Origin: Glandiceps talaboti
Lineage: Eukaryota; Hemichordata; Enteropneusta; Spengelidae
Length of the DNA stretch: 64,000 nucleotides
Direction of reading: 5' to 3'
Assembly (NCBI RefSeq): GCF_964340395.1
Contig: NC_135556.1
Span: 9,671,001-9,735,000, forward strand
Shown here piece by piece: positions 42,420 to 55,105 of the stretch. The position numbers and the translations under genes were made by a program. Under the pieces are notes generated by a model, which was given only the letters and a program-made list of their open reading frames with translations, was not told where the DNA came from and did not search any database. The stretch's first letter is position 1, and every line of letters begins with the position of its first letter.

Positions 42420-42600
42420 AAAGGCCAAGGTTTCAATCCCAGACTCTTGCATAAGTCTTATTTTATCAGTGGAGATATAAGGTTACCTAGGATCATTCTT
42501 TTATTGGGGGGGGGGGGGCAACTTTTTCTATAGCATTGCTAGGCGACCATTTTTTTTTCACATGTTGAATTTGTTAATCCTAAATTCGAATTTGGAATTT
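42420..42600 (-). repeat. Dispersed repeat copy (GATTCAATCCC family)
   Basis: AAGGCCAAGGTTTCAATCCC, TTATCAGTGGAGATATAAGG and CAACTTTTTCTATAGCATTG match the copy at 2880-3050. It is interrupted by a run of 12 G near 42507. Confidence 0.5.
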
Positions 42601-43481
42601 AAAAGTCTAGGTGTCATTCAACAACATCGTATCAAAGACATGGCTATCAAATTCCTCTATACTTATAACATGTCTCAGTGACAGAGTATAGCACTATGCG
42701 TATTTATTGCACGTTGATCCAGTAACCTTACAAATCCATGACTCCCACACACCACATAGCATTATAATTCCATCCATATGTTGATCTACATGGTTGTAGT
42801 TAACAACTCCGAGTCGGAAGTACTATCTCGTAATATCGTTGTTGTTGTTTTTTTTATTTCCCATATTTGTGTATTGATAGTTCGTTAACGTTAACGCTAA
42901 TATTGACGTTTCATATTCTTCTGGAATATATTTTTATCGAGTTTTGTAATCGTAAATTTAGACCGTGTGTTTAAAAAAAAACCCCACACAGTATGGTTTA
43001 CCGCCATCAGAATCATTTAACAGTTGTAAAATGTGGCCCCAACACTACGTATTGTTAAAACATCAACTTTCAAACAATTACATTCACTGTGAAATATACC
43101 ACCATTGTTATTTAAATAATTCTAATTCGGTTGGAAATAACGCAAAGAAACGATTTTTAGCTAAAACGCTACAAAAATGTCCTTCATATACCCAAATATT
43201 GTCCTGTGAATCGAATAACATGATATCATAAAATCGACGAAGAGAAAAAAAACAACACTTGGTATGTGACGGTACAAGTAGTAGTTAATATAGTTAAACG
43301 AAAAAAATATTTTCTAAAAACATGCACATGTAAGTTGATCTATTTTCATTTTCCATCTGTCAGGATTTACTTAGTCTTAGCGATCGTATGGGTTCTATTT
43401 ATGCAGCTGGACTGGCATTTTACTTTGGAAACACTCAATTTAAATAAGACGGGTTTGATCTTATTTTATTTAACTTGGAAA

Positions 43482-43880
43482 AATTAAAAAAATAGTGTGT
43501 TTCCGATAACGAGACCGACCCTAAACATTTTTAACATGCAAAGGTAAAATTATGATAATTTACTTCTATTTCTCTGTAGATTTTCTGGTCAATATATCTT
43601 TGATTACTTTTTTTCTAAATCACATTCCCGAGAGAAACAATGTCATTTCAGCCAATAACAGCACAGTCTGCATATTTTGTTTGTCTACTTCTGAATCACA
43701 TAATTGTCTTCATTTACTTCTTTTCTGATCAACTGCTACAGAAGTATTGTAACCAACGAGTATCTTGTCTTGGGGCCGAAGTAATTAAAATGAAAATGTA
43801 AAATAAAATGAAACCCCAACCTACCTACCCTATTTTTGAAGTCGTGTTATCGGAAACAAACATTTTTTTTTTTTTTTTTT
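43482..43880. mobile_element. TIR element family T2, copy C
   Basis: GTGTTTCCGATAACGAGACC at the left is mirrored by GTGTTATCGGAAACAAAC at the right. Internal CTACCTACCCTATTTT matches copies A and B. The right end runs into a T-tract (43862-43884). Confidence 0.65.
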
Positions 43881-45454
43881 TTTTACATTTTTGCCTTGTG
43901 TGCCTGCTTGAGTTTTGCTCGTATACTAGCCTGTACAAAATCCATGACTCTTTGACAATGTACAGTTTTATCAATTAACGACGTCATAGTGACGTAATAG
44001 ACCGTGAATTCTGAATGTTTAGAGGGAAGTATGGTTGATTTAAGAGTTATTTTATGTTATACTGTAGGGAATTAATGAGGCTTTGTTGATGTATGGTGAC
44101 CACGTACTCTCATAAACTAGTTTGATGAAGTTTGTCGGAAAAGAATGTTTTAGTGTTGTTTCCTTTATGTTATTTGCATATATACCATACGACTTTTACA
44201 CATGTTCCATTTATTTCCTCTGTGGAATTCGAAGTACTGTGTCAATAAACTTTGTTTTTGCACTGATATGTTATCAAACTGGCTTTGTGCCTAAATTGCT
44301 GAGACTCGCATAGTTTCCTTCAATTATAATTAGATCTAGAACGGAAGCTGAGAAGCAAGCCAACCCTCAGTATGGGATATGATCCGCAATGTGCGTGGAA
44401 GACTACGAACTTTTACAGTGGTGGGTCCACGTCTACCGTATAACTCTTCTCGTTTTCAGGTCATATTCATGTTGTAAATCATATATATTTAATCAATGGC
44501 GACACGCTTTAGTGTAATAGTCACGTACATATGTATCTAGCAACGACGCAAACTTACAGTCGACGCATTCAGTTAATACTATGCAGTGGACTCACTCTGA
44601 ATGATATTTTAGGGGTGGAGGGGTGTGTGTAGGGATGGGGGGGGGGGGGCGGGGGCGGCCAACAGCGAGTTAGCCCGTACGATTTCATCATTATCATAGT
44701 CACGTATCCAGCAACGATGCACAACAGCTGCTGAAGTTATAATTGCCTTCAATGGACTCACGATCATGCTGAATGATTTGCCGTGCCATTTCTCTGATTT
44801 CATAATTTCTCTCGAATCCTCTGACTTAGTATTATTACATGAATGGGGCTGATATTTTACTAATTTTTCAATCGTATTCCTTCAGTGCTTGGTTTTTATT
44901 TTTTTATGTTATATAAAGCTACTTTACTTTGACTCTCTTAAGAAGGAGACGTTGGGGGATGGGAGGAAGGGGAGGAGGAGGAGGAAAGAATGAGGAAAAA
45001 ATTACAATGATCTGGAATCAGAGTTTAAATGATTGAAGAATATGAAGATATTTGAAATGGAGATATTCGTGTAATTTGAGACAACAAAGTCATTATATAT
45101 ATAATGACTATACAATGCGCTTATCACGTTCAGTCAATTGCGAGCTGAGGTCATTTAATTTCTTGAATGTTTGAACTCTATTTCCCGGAAAAGACTACTA
45201 CCTTTTTTGAAATATACCGGTGCTCATGCATAAGTAATAGCAGTATTTGCACTGTATAAACCGAAAACAGTGTTGCATAACTGGATGCGAACGATCGAGT
45301 GTACAATGCACACGAAATCAACCAACTTATTATAATGATTGGACAAATCTGTTTTTACCTTTAGCATTTATACTAAACAAGGAAATAGAAGGAGTAAATT
45401 CTAAGAGAAGGGAAGAGAAGACACATACACATACACACACACATATGCATATAC

Positions 45455-45563
<109 letters not shown>

Positions 45564-45666
45564 GTCAGTGGTAAGATTTATCCGTAGTACATCAACATCT
45601 CCTGACGAGTGATTTACTCACGAAACAGGCTTGTAGAAAAAACCCAACTTGATTTTCTTCTACCCT

Positions 45667-45670
<4 letters not shown>

Positions 45671-45760
<90 letters not shown>
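45671..45760. repeat. (AT)n microsatellite, second block
   Basis: About 45 AT units, separated from the first block by about 110 bp of non-repetitive sequence. Confidence 0.95.
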
Positions 45761-45764
<4 letters not shown>

Positions 45765-47742
45765 TTGATACTCACCGAGTTATATATATACGTGTACATA
45801 CACATACATGGACATATTTATATATATATATATATACATATAATATGCGAAAGAGGCAACCCTTCGCATCACCAGCCACTTTATAGCAGGCGAAAAAATA
45901 AACTTTTACAAAATTCTTATTTTCGGTAATTCTTTTGCAGAATGCATCTTAGATTTTGATCTAGGTAGGACCCATATGTCCTTGACAAAGTCTACTGACC
46001 TTTCAGTCGAAGTAGGGCATAATGTAGTCACAATATGAAATTTACTAAAATTGTGAATATGTCATCTGTAACGGGTATCACACTTCATTTAAACAGAAAA
46101 TTGGTTTCATTGACTTCACTGCATATAACAACAATTGTCAAACAAGGCAAAATGGAGAACATAGTGAATAAACTGCGTTACGAATTTGATATGGCGGAGA
46201 TGTCCATGCCGTATATAGCGGTTTGTAGGTTTACGACGTTGTACATACACCACTGTGCATGTGGTAATTCTATGAGGAGTCACAGACATTACGTCATCGA
46301 CCCAATAGCAGCTAATAAAAGAAGTGGTTCAACTCACAGACAAGGTGTCTGTGTTTACGTTCAGCCATATTCCATCCTTGCCCGTACACGAAAGGGTCTA
46401 TGATTCCATTTGCGGAAATAGAACAATACGCGCGGTCTGTAAACTTTACAAATTGGTCGTTTCCTGTCACTTGAGACCATGGATTGTGAACAGACTGTCT
46501 ATTTGTAGACTAAGTACAGTAATTATAGTAACTATGAGGAATAATATATAAAAAGAACTATTTAAAAGGAAAATAATAGAAGCATAGAAGAGTGTACATA
46601 CATGGAAGTATGACCAACCCACTTCCATGGTACATGTAAGCCTTCTGCATGCTAAACTTGCGACACACAACGATGTGCAGTATAGAACATTGCATCGCTC
46701 TCTACATTCTCGCAAACTCCTTTATTTGTTTCATTTTAAGATAGCCTCTATGACTGCTATGGTTGATAAACTTCTATAGCTACATGAAGTAAATTGACTG
46801 AAATCAACCACATACAAAGTGTTAAGTTCTGTTACGGATAAAGGGTCTTGAAGTTAATATGTACCTCTCTTGCTGGTTTTCGCCAAGATAATACGATCAA
46901 CAGGTTGTTCAAAACTGAATTGCGCGCCCTCAACGACTAAATTTGTCAAGTTCAACAGCAGGTTTGTATTCAAAAAAACTCATGACACTCATTTGAAACA
47001 ATGGGTCACGAGAGGCACTGGTGACATAAAACAACATCACACTAGATAATGCAAACAAAGACGGAAATACATGTACTATGTTTTTGCTATTCGAGCTAAC
47101 ACGATTTGGCTAACGTTTATGGTTGAAATTAAAAAAGCGCGTTTTTCATGGTACGTTTTTGGCAGTTAAATCACAGACGTTGGGGAGAGATCCAAAGTGT
47201 ATCAACTTGAACGGATTTGGTGAGCTCTCTCCAATGTCTATTACTGTACACGTAACAAGTTTTTCCCTGGCATGGAACTTACTATTAGGCGAGCACCGGC
47301 AGCAAAGTCTCAGTCAGTTGTTGCTATATGAAAGGGCAATGTCATGATTTTCAAGTTCAGTTTTTTTTTATGTTTCTACATTGTGCCACTGTAAAGATAA
47401 ATATGGGATCTTATCAGAGTGGATATTATCAAACTTAAACTGCTCTGTGGCTAGTAGTAGTACTTGAGACATTTGGCCCATTTGAAAGTTTCAGAACAAC
47501 CTGTGAGGGCGGGCTACAATCTATGATTTCTGATGAGATTCTAGGAATCCTTACAAAATGAGATATTTACAGAGCCTTGATAAAGATGGTGATTATATTG
47601 ATGGTAAATATATTGTATAATATTGTCGCAAAACCATACATATTATTAACCCAAAAACTTGGGGGGGTCATATCAGAATGTCAATGACAGGTTGTAATAC
47701 ATGTTTATGATATATATTCACACATTGTACATTACAACATAC

Positions 47743-48117
47743 TACAACTGGCGACATCAGACCGTTGACAAATGGAAGCTGTTACAAACAAAGAAAGTAA
47801 ACAAATGAATTTGATTACTAACACTTGTCACCGCAGAGGCTTGTATTACACACCACGGTTTGATAAGAACAGTTTGTTTTATGATGGCCTCTTTATGTGT
47901 ACATGAAATGCCATGCCAGGGGAGCTGGAAATTTGTTTGTGAACGTGAACTATTATGTAAAGTGGTCATACAATTGTTCTTATCAAATGATGGAATGTAA
48001 TACAAGTCTCTGTACTTCCAACATACTGTGCCAAGTGTTATTAATCCAATTCAGTTGTTTACTTCCCCTATTTGTAACAGGTTCCTTTTTGTCGACGGTT
48101 CGATGTCAACAGATGTA
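47743..48117. mobile_element. Long-TIR MITE, family T1 copy 3, with 6-bp target duplication
   Basis: Ends TACAACTGGCGACATCAG and, inverted, GATGTCAACAGATGTA. ACATAC flanks both sides (47737-47742 and 48118-48123). The arms carry CTGTTACAAAC, GATAAGAACAGTTTG and ACTTCCAACAT blocks shared with the copies at 9784 and 26963. No coding frame. Confidence 0.75.
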
Positions 48118-49364
48118 ACATACTATGCCAAAGAACGTATACTGGGATAGCGTGACATCTAATCAAGTACATATACTATCTCCATGTTTTGTCCTTAGAT
48201 GTCGGGGCTCAAAATTTATGATGGTACGATCCAGTGTCTAGACTACCAATTTTTGTCATGAGGCTAGCATAATGATACAGTTCAGTTTCTACAGACTACC
48301 AATTCTTAACACGAGGCTGGCATAATTTCGGCAGCTGGTAGTCCACTTGAGCTGCTGCTCATCATGTGACAATTTCAAAGATACAGAAATAAGATTTAGG
48401 GACCAACATGACAGTATTTCTCTGACACACATATATCTTTCTTATTTGAGGTCCTCTGTTTTCAGTTCAGGTATACGGAACTAGTCACCATCCTTGTACT
48501 ATCAATTTTGGAAAGTGGTAGCCCACTGGAACCAACAAAGAGCCCTGTATGTACAACATTTTAGCACAACTGAACTTGTGCAGTATGCAGTTGTGCTGCA
48601 ATGTCATTGGCAGTATTTTTTGTATACAGTGTGTAATTTAGTGAGACACAACACATGGCAAAATATGTTATTGGTCTCTATTTTTGACGTTTATTTTGAT
48701 TTCAGTACAAATTACAATTTGCAAGACAACATTCACTTCTTTCAAGCCAGTGAGAAATTTTACTAAAAAAATTAAACACTTCAAACAACTTTACTCTGAA
48801 GGTTCCTGAATACAAAAGATAAACTTTGTGCAAACTGCAATGCTCTGAGAAATCCCATCAGAATTGTGTACTTTTTGAAATTCAAGAAAAAAAAATTACT
48901 ATGACATTTCATAAAATGAATGACTAATAAAATTTGTGATATGAATTACAATAAAGTTATGGTGGTACTTATCAAAAGATGGACTGTGAGGGCGGGCTAC
49001 ACATGCTTGACTTCTTTACTCATGAAGACAGAGCAAATACATTAATTTTATTTTTTTAACTTGTACACATCTAGCAGACTATCATGGTTAACAAAACATA
49101 TCTTTGCAAACAGTCCAAGAAAAAGACATATTGAGGTATCCATGAAACAACTTTTTGTGTGTGTTAGTTTTGAACACAGAGTGAGCTAGATGTTGGACCT
49201 CATCTGATTTTCAAAATTCCTTTTATATTCACTTTGACTTTGTCAAAATGAAAGGGAAAATGAATGCCCCCTGCAATCAATTACAATTTTTCAATAAAAA
49301 AATATACATTCCAGTCTAGTTCAGTTTTTATGATAGGAATGATGCATCAAAATGTGTACTTTGA

Positions 49365-49410
49365 TGACCTATCAATGACCTCTGACCTGTGATATATGAC
49401 CCATGACCTA
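49365..49410. promoter_or_regulatory. Cluster of nuclear-receptor-like half-sites including a perfect DR1
   Basis: TGACCT occurs at 49365, 49376, 49383 and about 49404, with TGACCC near 49398. The pair at 49376-49388 is an exact one-base-spaced direct repeat (AGGTCA G AGGTCA on the minus strand), the DR1 arrangement bound by RXR heterodimers, HNF4 and COUP-TF. It lies about 1.3 kb beyond the PGAP2 stop. Function is inference. Confidence 0.35.
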
Positions 49411-49699
49411 CTATTTGATTGTAAAAATACATAGCAAAATTTCTTCTACAAAGTACAATAAAATGTACAATTTCACATATTTTCTTTTAAATTTGAATTT
49501 TCGGCAGAGGAATTTTCTTTACTATTATAGTGGTATGATTTTGAAATGTAAACTGAAATCGATCACTAGGTAATCTGAGCGTATAAAATTTGAAGTCAAA
49601 AGACTACAACTGTTCTCAAGTTTTGTTGTATATGTACAGCGCGTTGCAGGTTGTTGTTCACTTGCACTGCTTGATATGAGCAGCAGAAACCAATATGAA

Positions 49700-49935
49700 A
49701 CAACTACATGTGCTAAACTTTAAGACAGCAAGATTTCTTACTGGTCTGAACGAAATAAACCATTTCAACGAACTGCAACTGGACGCAGAAATGTGGCACC
49801 AAAGATTTGATTTTTTTGCATTTGATGTTTGCATGGTGGCACGTTAGTTCAGTTCACCGAGACAAAATGTAGCAAGACACTGTAGCATGTGCAGTTTAGT
49901 ATTGCTTTCTACATGTTTGTATCAAACAGCGCCAG
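49700..49935. repeat. Dispersed repeat shared with the WDR55 downstream region
   Basis: ACGAAATAAACCATTTCAA, GTAGCAAGA, GTAGCATGTGCAGTTT and TGTATCAAACAG recur in the same order at about 62890-63245. Confidence 0.55.
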
Positions 49936-50069
49936 TGAACACTAACCTGCACACACTGTATATGTCAGTTGATTTTTTTTTGGCTCTATCTGGGTTACTG
50001 CTACTGCCATATTCAAAATCTGTTCAAATTTTGACTTATAACGATATATATTACTCCCAAACATTTCTC

Positions 50070-50172
50070 TTTGTTCAGCCGAGGAAAATATGAGTGGCCT
50101 AAGGGGCCTTGTCACTACAAGTCGCTTGACAAGTATTTTCTGGCTGAATGAAGACAAATATTGGGGAATAAT
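50070..50172. repeat. Dispersed repeat, family T8 copy
   Basis: TGGCCTAAGGGGCCTTGTCA, CTACAAGTCGCTTGACAAG and GGCTGAATGAAGACAAATAT match the copies at 13880-14036 and 59690-59866. Confidence 0.55.
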
Positions 50173-50664
50173 AATTAATGTAATCATACCTCCTAAAGCA
50201 TAATTTATGGAAAATTAGGTAAACTTCTGTGATTCGGAATGTTTTGACACATGTTTTGAGTACAGTTATGTTGACACAGGTTATTGTGTCATAGAATGAC
50301 CTGGGTATATAATCCGTATTTTCTGTTCGAAATCCTAAATATAAACAACTATTTGGTGAAGGACTGGAAAAAAACATGTTCCATCACATCACAGTGAAAA
50401 GTAACAAGATCTGTATGATATTGTTGTTGTTGTTGTTGTTGTTTTCAAAGTGTAAGTAAAATGAATGAAATCCTATTTTTGATGAGTTTGTATCACAAAG
50501 TAACAAAACATGGTACAGCACCCAATGAAGTACACAGAAATATATATCAGGCACACAGATTGCATAGGCAATGCAACACACTACCATAAATGACATCCAC
50601 TGTTCTTCTGTAACCGGTGAAGCACAAAACAACTCCGATGTACTTTTTGTTGATGGTTATATAT

Positions 50665-50798
50665 CTAGTCTGCCTTTGCCAGTGATGTACTGAAACCGGC
50701 CACCAAATCTTTATTCTTGAATTGTAAGATCTCTAATGAATGGAAACCAATATTGGAGACCACTACAAAATACTCAAAGAATGCATACAAGGTATAGA
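50665..50798 (-). CDS. PGAP2: PGAP2 exon 5 and stop
   Basis: After a TTCTTTTCTTTTTTCAG acceptor it encodes (I)YTLYAFFEYFVVVSNIGFHS through FSTSLAKAD and a TAG (complement of 50665-50667). The alignment to vertebrate [20 protein letters not shown] is clear up to FH, then diverges. Confidence 0.88.
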
Positions 50799-52449
50799 CT
50801 GAAAAAAGAAAAGAAAAGAAAAGAAAAATTTATTAAAAAATTTATTTAATAGGTTGACATAATATTTACACTGCATAATTGGTGCAGAATGAAACAAAAC
50901 AGCAAAACAAAGACATTTACATAAAAACAAAAAAACAAACAAAATGAAACAATCTGAACGGCATCCTTGTTGCAGAGTAACAAAAAAAGATACATTTGGA
51001 TACATAAATATATTGGGAGAAGGGTCATTTTTATATTTCACACACACATATCAAATTCCATTCTTTTGCAGTCACATGTTTCCAGTGTTGAGTCAAGTGA
51101 CCAATCCTGTACATCAGTCTGGTGATCAAGTCCACAGGTGTGAATGAAAGCAGCAGTTTAACTTTCACAAAAGTTTCAATAGTTGTAATTTAAATGCTGA
51201 ACTGAATGTATGCTAGGAATAAATTATTGGACTGTGAATAGTTTTTAAAATGTGTGAACTTGTTACTCAGGTGGACACCACTAACAGTGACATAATTTAC
51301 ATATAGGCTATTTACTACATAATCATCTGCAAACAGGCATACTAATAATGGCCATTGGGGGCATGGCCAAAGTTACAGGTTAACGCTGATATAATCTAGT
51401 TCCTGACGACCATATTCCGATTTTACAATACATTATCTTCACACATTACGGATAAAGTAGAGTAAAATCTGAATACAGACTAACGCTGATAGTACTAGTA
51501 TTAAAAATGGTTAGTGAGCAAAGTAAAATCACACGTTACAATGTACTCAGGTGCTAGGCTAGGCTAACACTCCCCACAACCTTGACATACTTCCCCACAT
51601 TACAACACAAGACAGGCTAACAGTAAAACTTGACAGTGAATGCTCAGATTCAAATCCATTGCATAACCCATCTGTTTCTAATAATAATGAATAATGTTGG
51701 TTTCTTATATAGCACTTTCCCACGCCGTGGTCAAAGCGCTTCACAATTATTACCCCTGGCTCGGATCAGAACGGCACAACAGCCCTTTTTAGTCTTTCTC
51801 AACTCCCCGGTGAGCATACAATCCGTTGCAGCAATTTCAGCGCATAGGATTAAAGCCTTCACATTGCAACCTACATCCCACCAGGTCCCCAATTATACAG
51901 CTGGGTTGACTGAGGCACAGTCGTGGTTCAAATCTTGCCTAAGGACTTTAGCCACTCAGAAACAAACAGCAGGCAGAGATAGGGCTTGAACCTGCAACCT
52001 GTAGATTACACTTGTTGCGTTTATCAGTTCTATAGTTTACTTACTAAAGTGACACTTTCTAGATTAGATAATATTTTGAGATGTACTTACTTCCTGGTTC
52101 ACAGTAAATATTATGTCGAAAAAAAAAGTAGATACTGATAAAAAATGTAGCAACATTGAAGAGAAAGAGTCCTAGGAACACCTTCTGTTGTTGTCTTTCC
52201 TGAAAGAAAATCAGAAATTCATTGTTAGGATATAATGATATTATCTAAATAGCAGTGGCAGCATTGTCATTGTCATTGGTGTCATCATCATCGTCACCAT
52301 CGCTGTCGCCACCAAACTAGTGTACCATTATTGCCATCACATCCCATCACCACCATCTATCATCATCACTGTCACCGTCGCCACCAAACTGGTACCATGC
52401 ACTGTTGCCACCACAACCCATCACCACCACAATACAAAATCAAAATACA

Positions 52450-52530
<81 letters not shown>

Positions 52531-55105
52531 TGTACACATGCATTCAAACACATGCATGCATTACAAACAAGCAAACACACACACACACACACATACAGAC
52601 ACACACACACAGACACACACATAACACAATATATTAAAGTTCTATAAAAAATCTGGTTTACAAGTACCTCTGCACTGAACTCACTCCATGATTTTCGTTT
52701 GGAAAGATAATACTGGATATTACTTGTCAGCATGTTGAACATTGATGTTACCATGAATGTAATAAAGAAATTTTCATGTACCACTGTATGGAACAAAAAC
52801 ACAACAACGTTAAAATGTAAACAATTTCCAACCACGTATCATTATAATATATATGTGTCTGTAACAGTCACCATCATCAATTTCTTTTATGAGAAACAAG
52901 TTTCGAAGAAATGTAGTGAACAATATTTACAACTCTTGATATATTTAACATGTTATTGCCAAGACAACTATCATGTTATTGCCATGACAACTGTCATGTT
53001 ATTGCCATGACAACTAGCATGTTATCGCCAAGACAACTAGCAGGTTATTGCCAAGACAACTAGCATGTTATCGCCAAGACAACTAGCAGGTTATTGCCAA
53101 GACAACTAGCATGTTATCGCCAAGACAACTAGCAGGTTATTGAAAGACAACTACCACGTTATCGCCAAGACAACTATCATGTTATCGCCAAGACAACTAG
53201 CAGGTTATTGAAAGACAACTACCATGTTATCGCCAAGACAACTATCATGTTATCGCCAAGACAATTATCATGTTAACATCAAGGCAACACTTTAGGATCC
53301 ACGTTTGTATTTAGCAGGCAAGAATCTTGCATATGTTTAATACATTAAATGACCATTATATTGCTTCATTTGTTAGCTACTGTTTTTACATTCCTTGGAG
53401 TCTAGTTTGTGTTCACAATTGCAAGAACTTCCTACACTATTCGGGATTTTTTATAGATATTTTGCATTACTGTATTACATGTAATTGTATTGTGCTGTAC
53501 TGTATCACAAAGTACTGTTTAGTGTATATTGTGCTGCATTGAATTGGTCATGTAATGTAATGTAATGTAATGTAATGTAATGTAATGTAATGTAATTTAA
53601 ATGCCAGTCGTGATCGGAGACCATGGTTAAAATCCTCCAATAGCCAGTTAATAGGCTAGTGTAATACAGTCTGCATAAGTCTGAATGCTAACTGAGGTTT
53701 CTAACCACACTGAAGGTATAAATCATAACGATACTGTATAGGAACTATTTAGACTAAGTCTGCATTTACAAATTGCAAATTTTGGAACTATATTTACACT
53801 GTCGCTCACTTACGTTTGTACTCTCTGGATGACACCATTGTAAGTCCAAGCAAACATAAAACCTCTACAGAATGGAAGATTTCTGATGCCCTACATAACC
53901 ATGGATACCATGAGTTGGTACTGGGAATCCTAGAGTAGACATCATAGATATACATTGCCCCTATTAACCTTGGGACTGTGTGTAGAGCAATACCAATTCT
54001 CCATATATATTTCTGTGGTGAGAGTGAGATAGCTGCACTAATAGTTGGTAAGTAGTTTGGAACCTGGAAGCAAATTAACACATTATTAACATTATTATTA
54101 ATATTGCCTATAAAATTACAATGAGAGAAAGGTTTTATTTTCTTCTATGTCAATGAAATGTGCTCATTTTCACACCTTAAATAGCATTTATAAAAAGACA
54201 AATTTTTGTATATTGTTAGGTCAGATGATAAATTTCCACCTGCGAAATTCCTTTCTGACACATGTAAATCAAAACAGATTTCTCCAGCAGTTAATTTATG
54301 AATGCAAGTATTGTGGCATTTTGTCTTTGTATTTTCTTTACTATGCTTTCCATAGCATGTTGTTGTAAGGTAATAAAGTATGCTTCTCATTAATTCTACT
54401 GTAGTGTTGTCAAAGGTCAGTCATTCAAAATACTAACCTCAGAAATCAATTAACAAGAATATTAACATGAATACTAACAAACTAAATATACCTGTTAATA
54501 AAAGCTTAAATATTAGTGTACTTTATAATTGAAATGAAATTGAGAAAGAATAACACGTTCTCCTAAAATGTGTGAGCTTTATTTCGGCATACATCAAATA
54601 AATAAAATTTATCGGTTTAACATCATATTCCACCATCATTTTGAAAAATAGTGTGTTCTGATCGAGGTGATAAATTAGACAATTATGGTATTCTGTTCTC
54701 ATTATTTACAAGTAATGTTTTTTATGGAATTCTAAAAAATATCTTTCATTTCAAAACGTAGCCTTGCAAAGTGTTGGGGAACTCGATTTTAAAGTGGGTG
54801 CCTTATCTAGCTACTAGGACCTATATGGTGAACATCACGGGTTGAACTTCCAATTTATGCATTCACTTCCATGACACGTCCCAATATGACAGAAATACTG
54901 CAAACGTCTCCTAAACATATTATATTAATACACTTACCTTACAGTGTGTGGATACGGCCTGCTCATAATTATTCACAAAACTTATGGCGATGACGGCAAC
55001 GAAGGAGAAGAAGGGGAGTCCTGCAACAACGAAGACCACATACACTATAGGCCAACGTAACAACCTTTCTTCGTTGCTAGGGCGCTGTTCGCGTTCAACA
55101 AACAT
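50665..55105 (-). CDS. PGAP2: PGAP2 (FRAG1), post-GPI-attachment protein 2, 258 aa in 5 exons, complete
   Basis: PGAP2 is a Golgi/ER multi-pass membrane protein needed for fatty-acid remodelling of GPI anchors and stable surface display of GPI-anchored proteins. Exons on the minus strand: 55105-54938, 54063-53814, 52783-52668, 52199-52091 and 50798-50665; phases fit and the sum is 777 nt. Family hallmarks are THCKVPNYLPTISAAI (vertebrate THCGVPNYLPSVSAAI), KYIWRIGIALHTVPRL and FFFRHNIYCEPGIYTL (vertebrate YFRHNMYCEAGVYTI). Hydrophobic segments lie at about residues 19-44, 77-99, 118-134, 143-165, 184-205 and 216-238. Length is close to human (254 aa). The C terminus is divergent: FHSLEILQFKNKDL replaces the usual FHMTAWWDFGNKEL. 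The Met at 55105 is the only plausible start before the first membrane segment. Confidence 0.95.
50799..52090 (-). other. PGAP2 intron 4 with a SINE
   Basis: It contains a minus-strand tRNA-derived SINE at about 51680-52010. The acceptor has a repetitive TTCTT pyrimidine tract just upstream of exon 5. Confidence 0.6.
51680..52010 (-). repeat. tRNA-derived SINE, minus strand
   Basis: The inverted B box is GGGCTTGAACC at 51983-51993. The body shares GACCTGGT, GTGGTTCAAATC and AAGCGCTTTGA-like elements with the SINE at 14195-14550. An ATT-type tail is at the left end (~51680). Confidence 0.75.
52091..52199 (-). CDS. PGAP2: PGAP2 exon 4
   Basis: Follows TTTTCTTTCAG; encodes ERQQQKVFLGLFLFNVATFF, ISIYFFFRHNIYCEPG and one base of the next codon before GTAAGT. 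The RHN.YCE motif is a family signature. This exon is too short to stand out as a long open frame. Confidence 0.92.
52200..52667 (-). other. PGAP2 intron 3 with (AT)n and (CA)n
   Basis: It contains an (AT)n block at about 52453-52524, CA-rich tracts at about 52575-52625 and CACCAT-type trinucleotide-rich sequence at about 52265-52435. Confidence 0.7.
52668..52783 (-). CDS. PGAP2: PGAP2 exon 3
   Basis: After CCATACAG it completes a split Leu codon and encodes VHENFFITFMVTSMFNMLTS through SWSEFSAE before GTACTT, corresponding to the vertebrate TIHENAFIVF membrane segment. Confidence 0.93.
52950..53275. repeat. ~25-bp minisatellite in PGAP2 intron 2
   Basis: Units read CATGTTATCGCCAAGACAAC or AGGTTATTGCCAAGACAACT, about a dozen copies with two alternating variants (ATCGCC and ATTGCC or ATTGAA). 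Confidence 0.85.
53553..53595. repeat. (TAATG)n microsatellite
   Basis: About eight pentanucleotide units. Confidence 0.9.
53814..54063 (-). CDS. PGAP2: PGAP2 exon 2
   Basis: It begins GTT CCA AAC (VPNYLPTISAAI) after TTGCTTCCAG and ends SSREYK plus one base before GTAAGT. It contains the most conserved part of the family. Confidence 0.95.
54064..54937 (-). other. PGAP2 intron 1, no further feature seen
   Basis: AT-rich; GT donor at 54937 and AG acceptor at 54064 on the minus strand. No repeat was recognised. Confidence 0.6.
54938..55105 (-). CDS. PGAP2: PGAP2 exon 1
   Basis: 56 codons from the ATG (complement of 55103-55105) to TGT AAG before GTAAGT. It encodes a cytosolic N terminus and the first membrane span, ending VSTHCK. 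Confidence 0.93.

Larger units (their letters stand above)
52784..53813 (-). other. PGAP2 intron 2 with a minisatellite and (TAATG)n
   Basis: It holds a ~25-bp minisatellite at about 52950-53275 and a TAATG pentanucleotide tract at about 53553-53595. Confidence 0.6.

Noticed and set aside
42080-42421. 113-codon plus-strand open frame downstream of the coiled-coil gene
   Set aside because: AT-rich composition and no recognised similarity; probably 3' UTR or intergenic noise.
46035-46403. 122-codon plus-strand open frame in intergenic DNA
   Set aside because: No recognisable domain, no signal peptide or splice context, and length is within what this much intergenic sequence can produce by chance.
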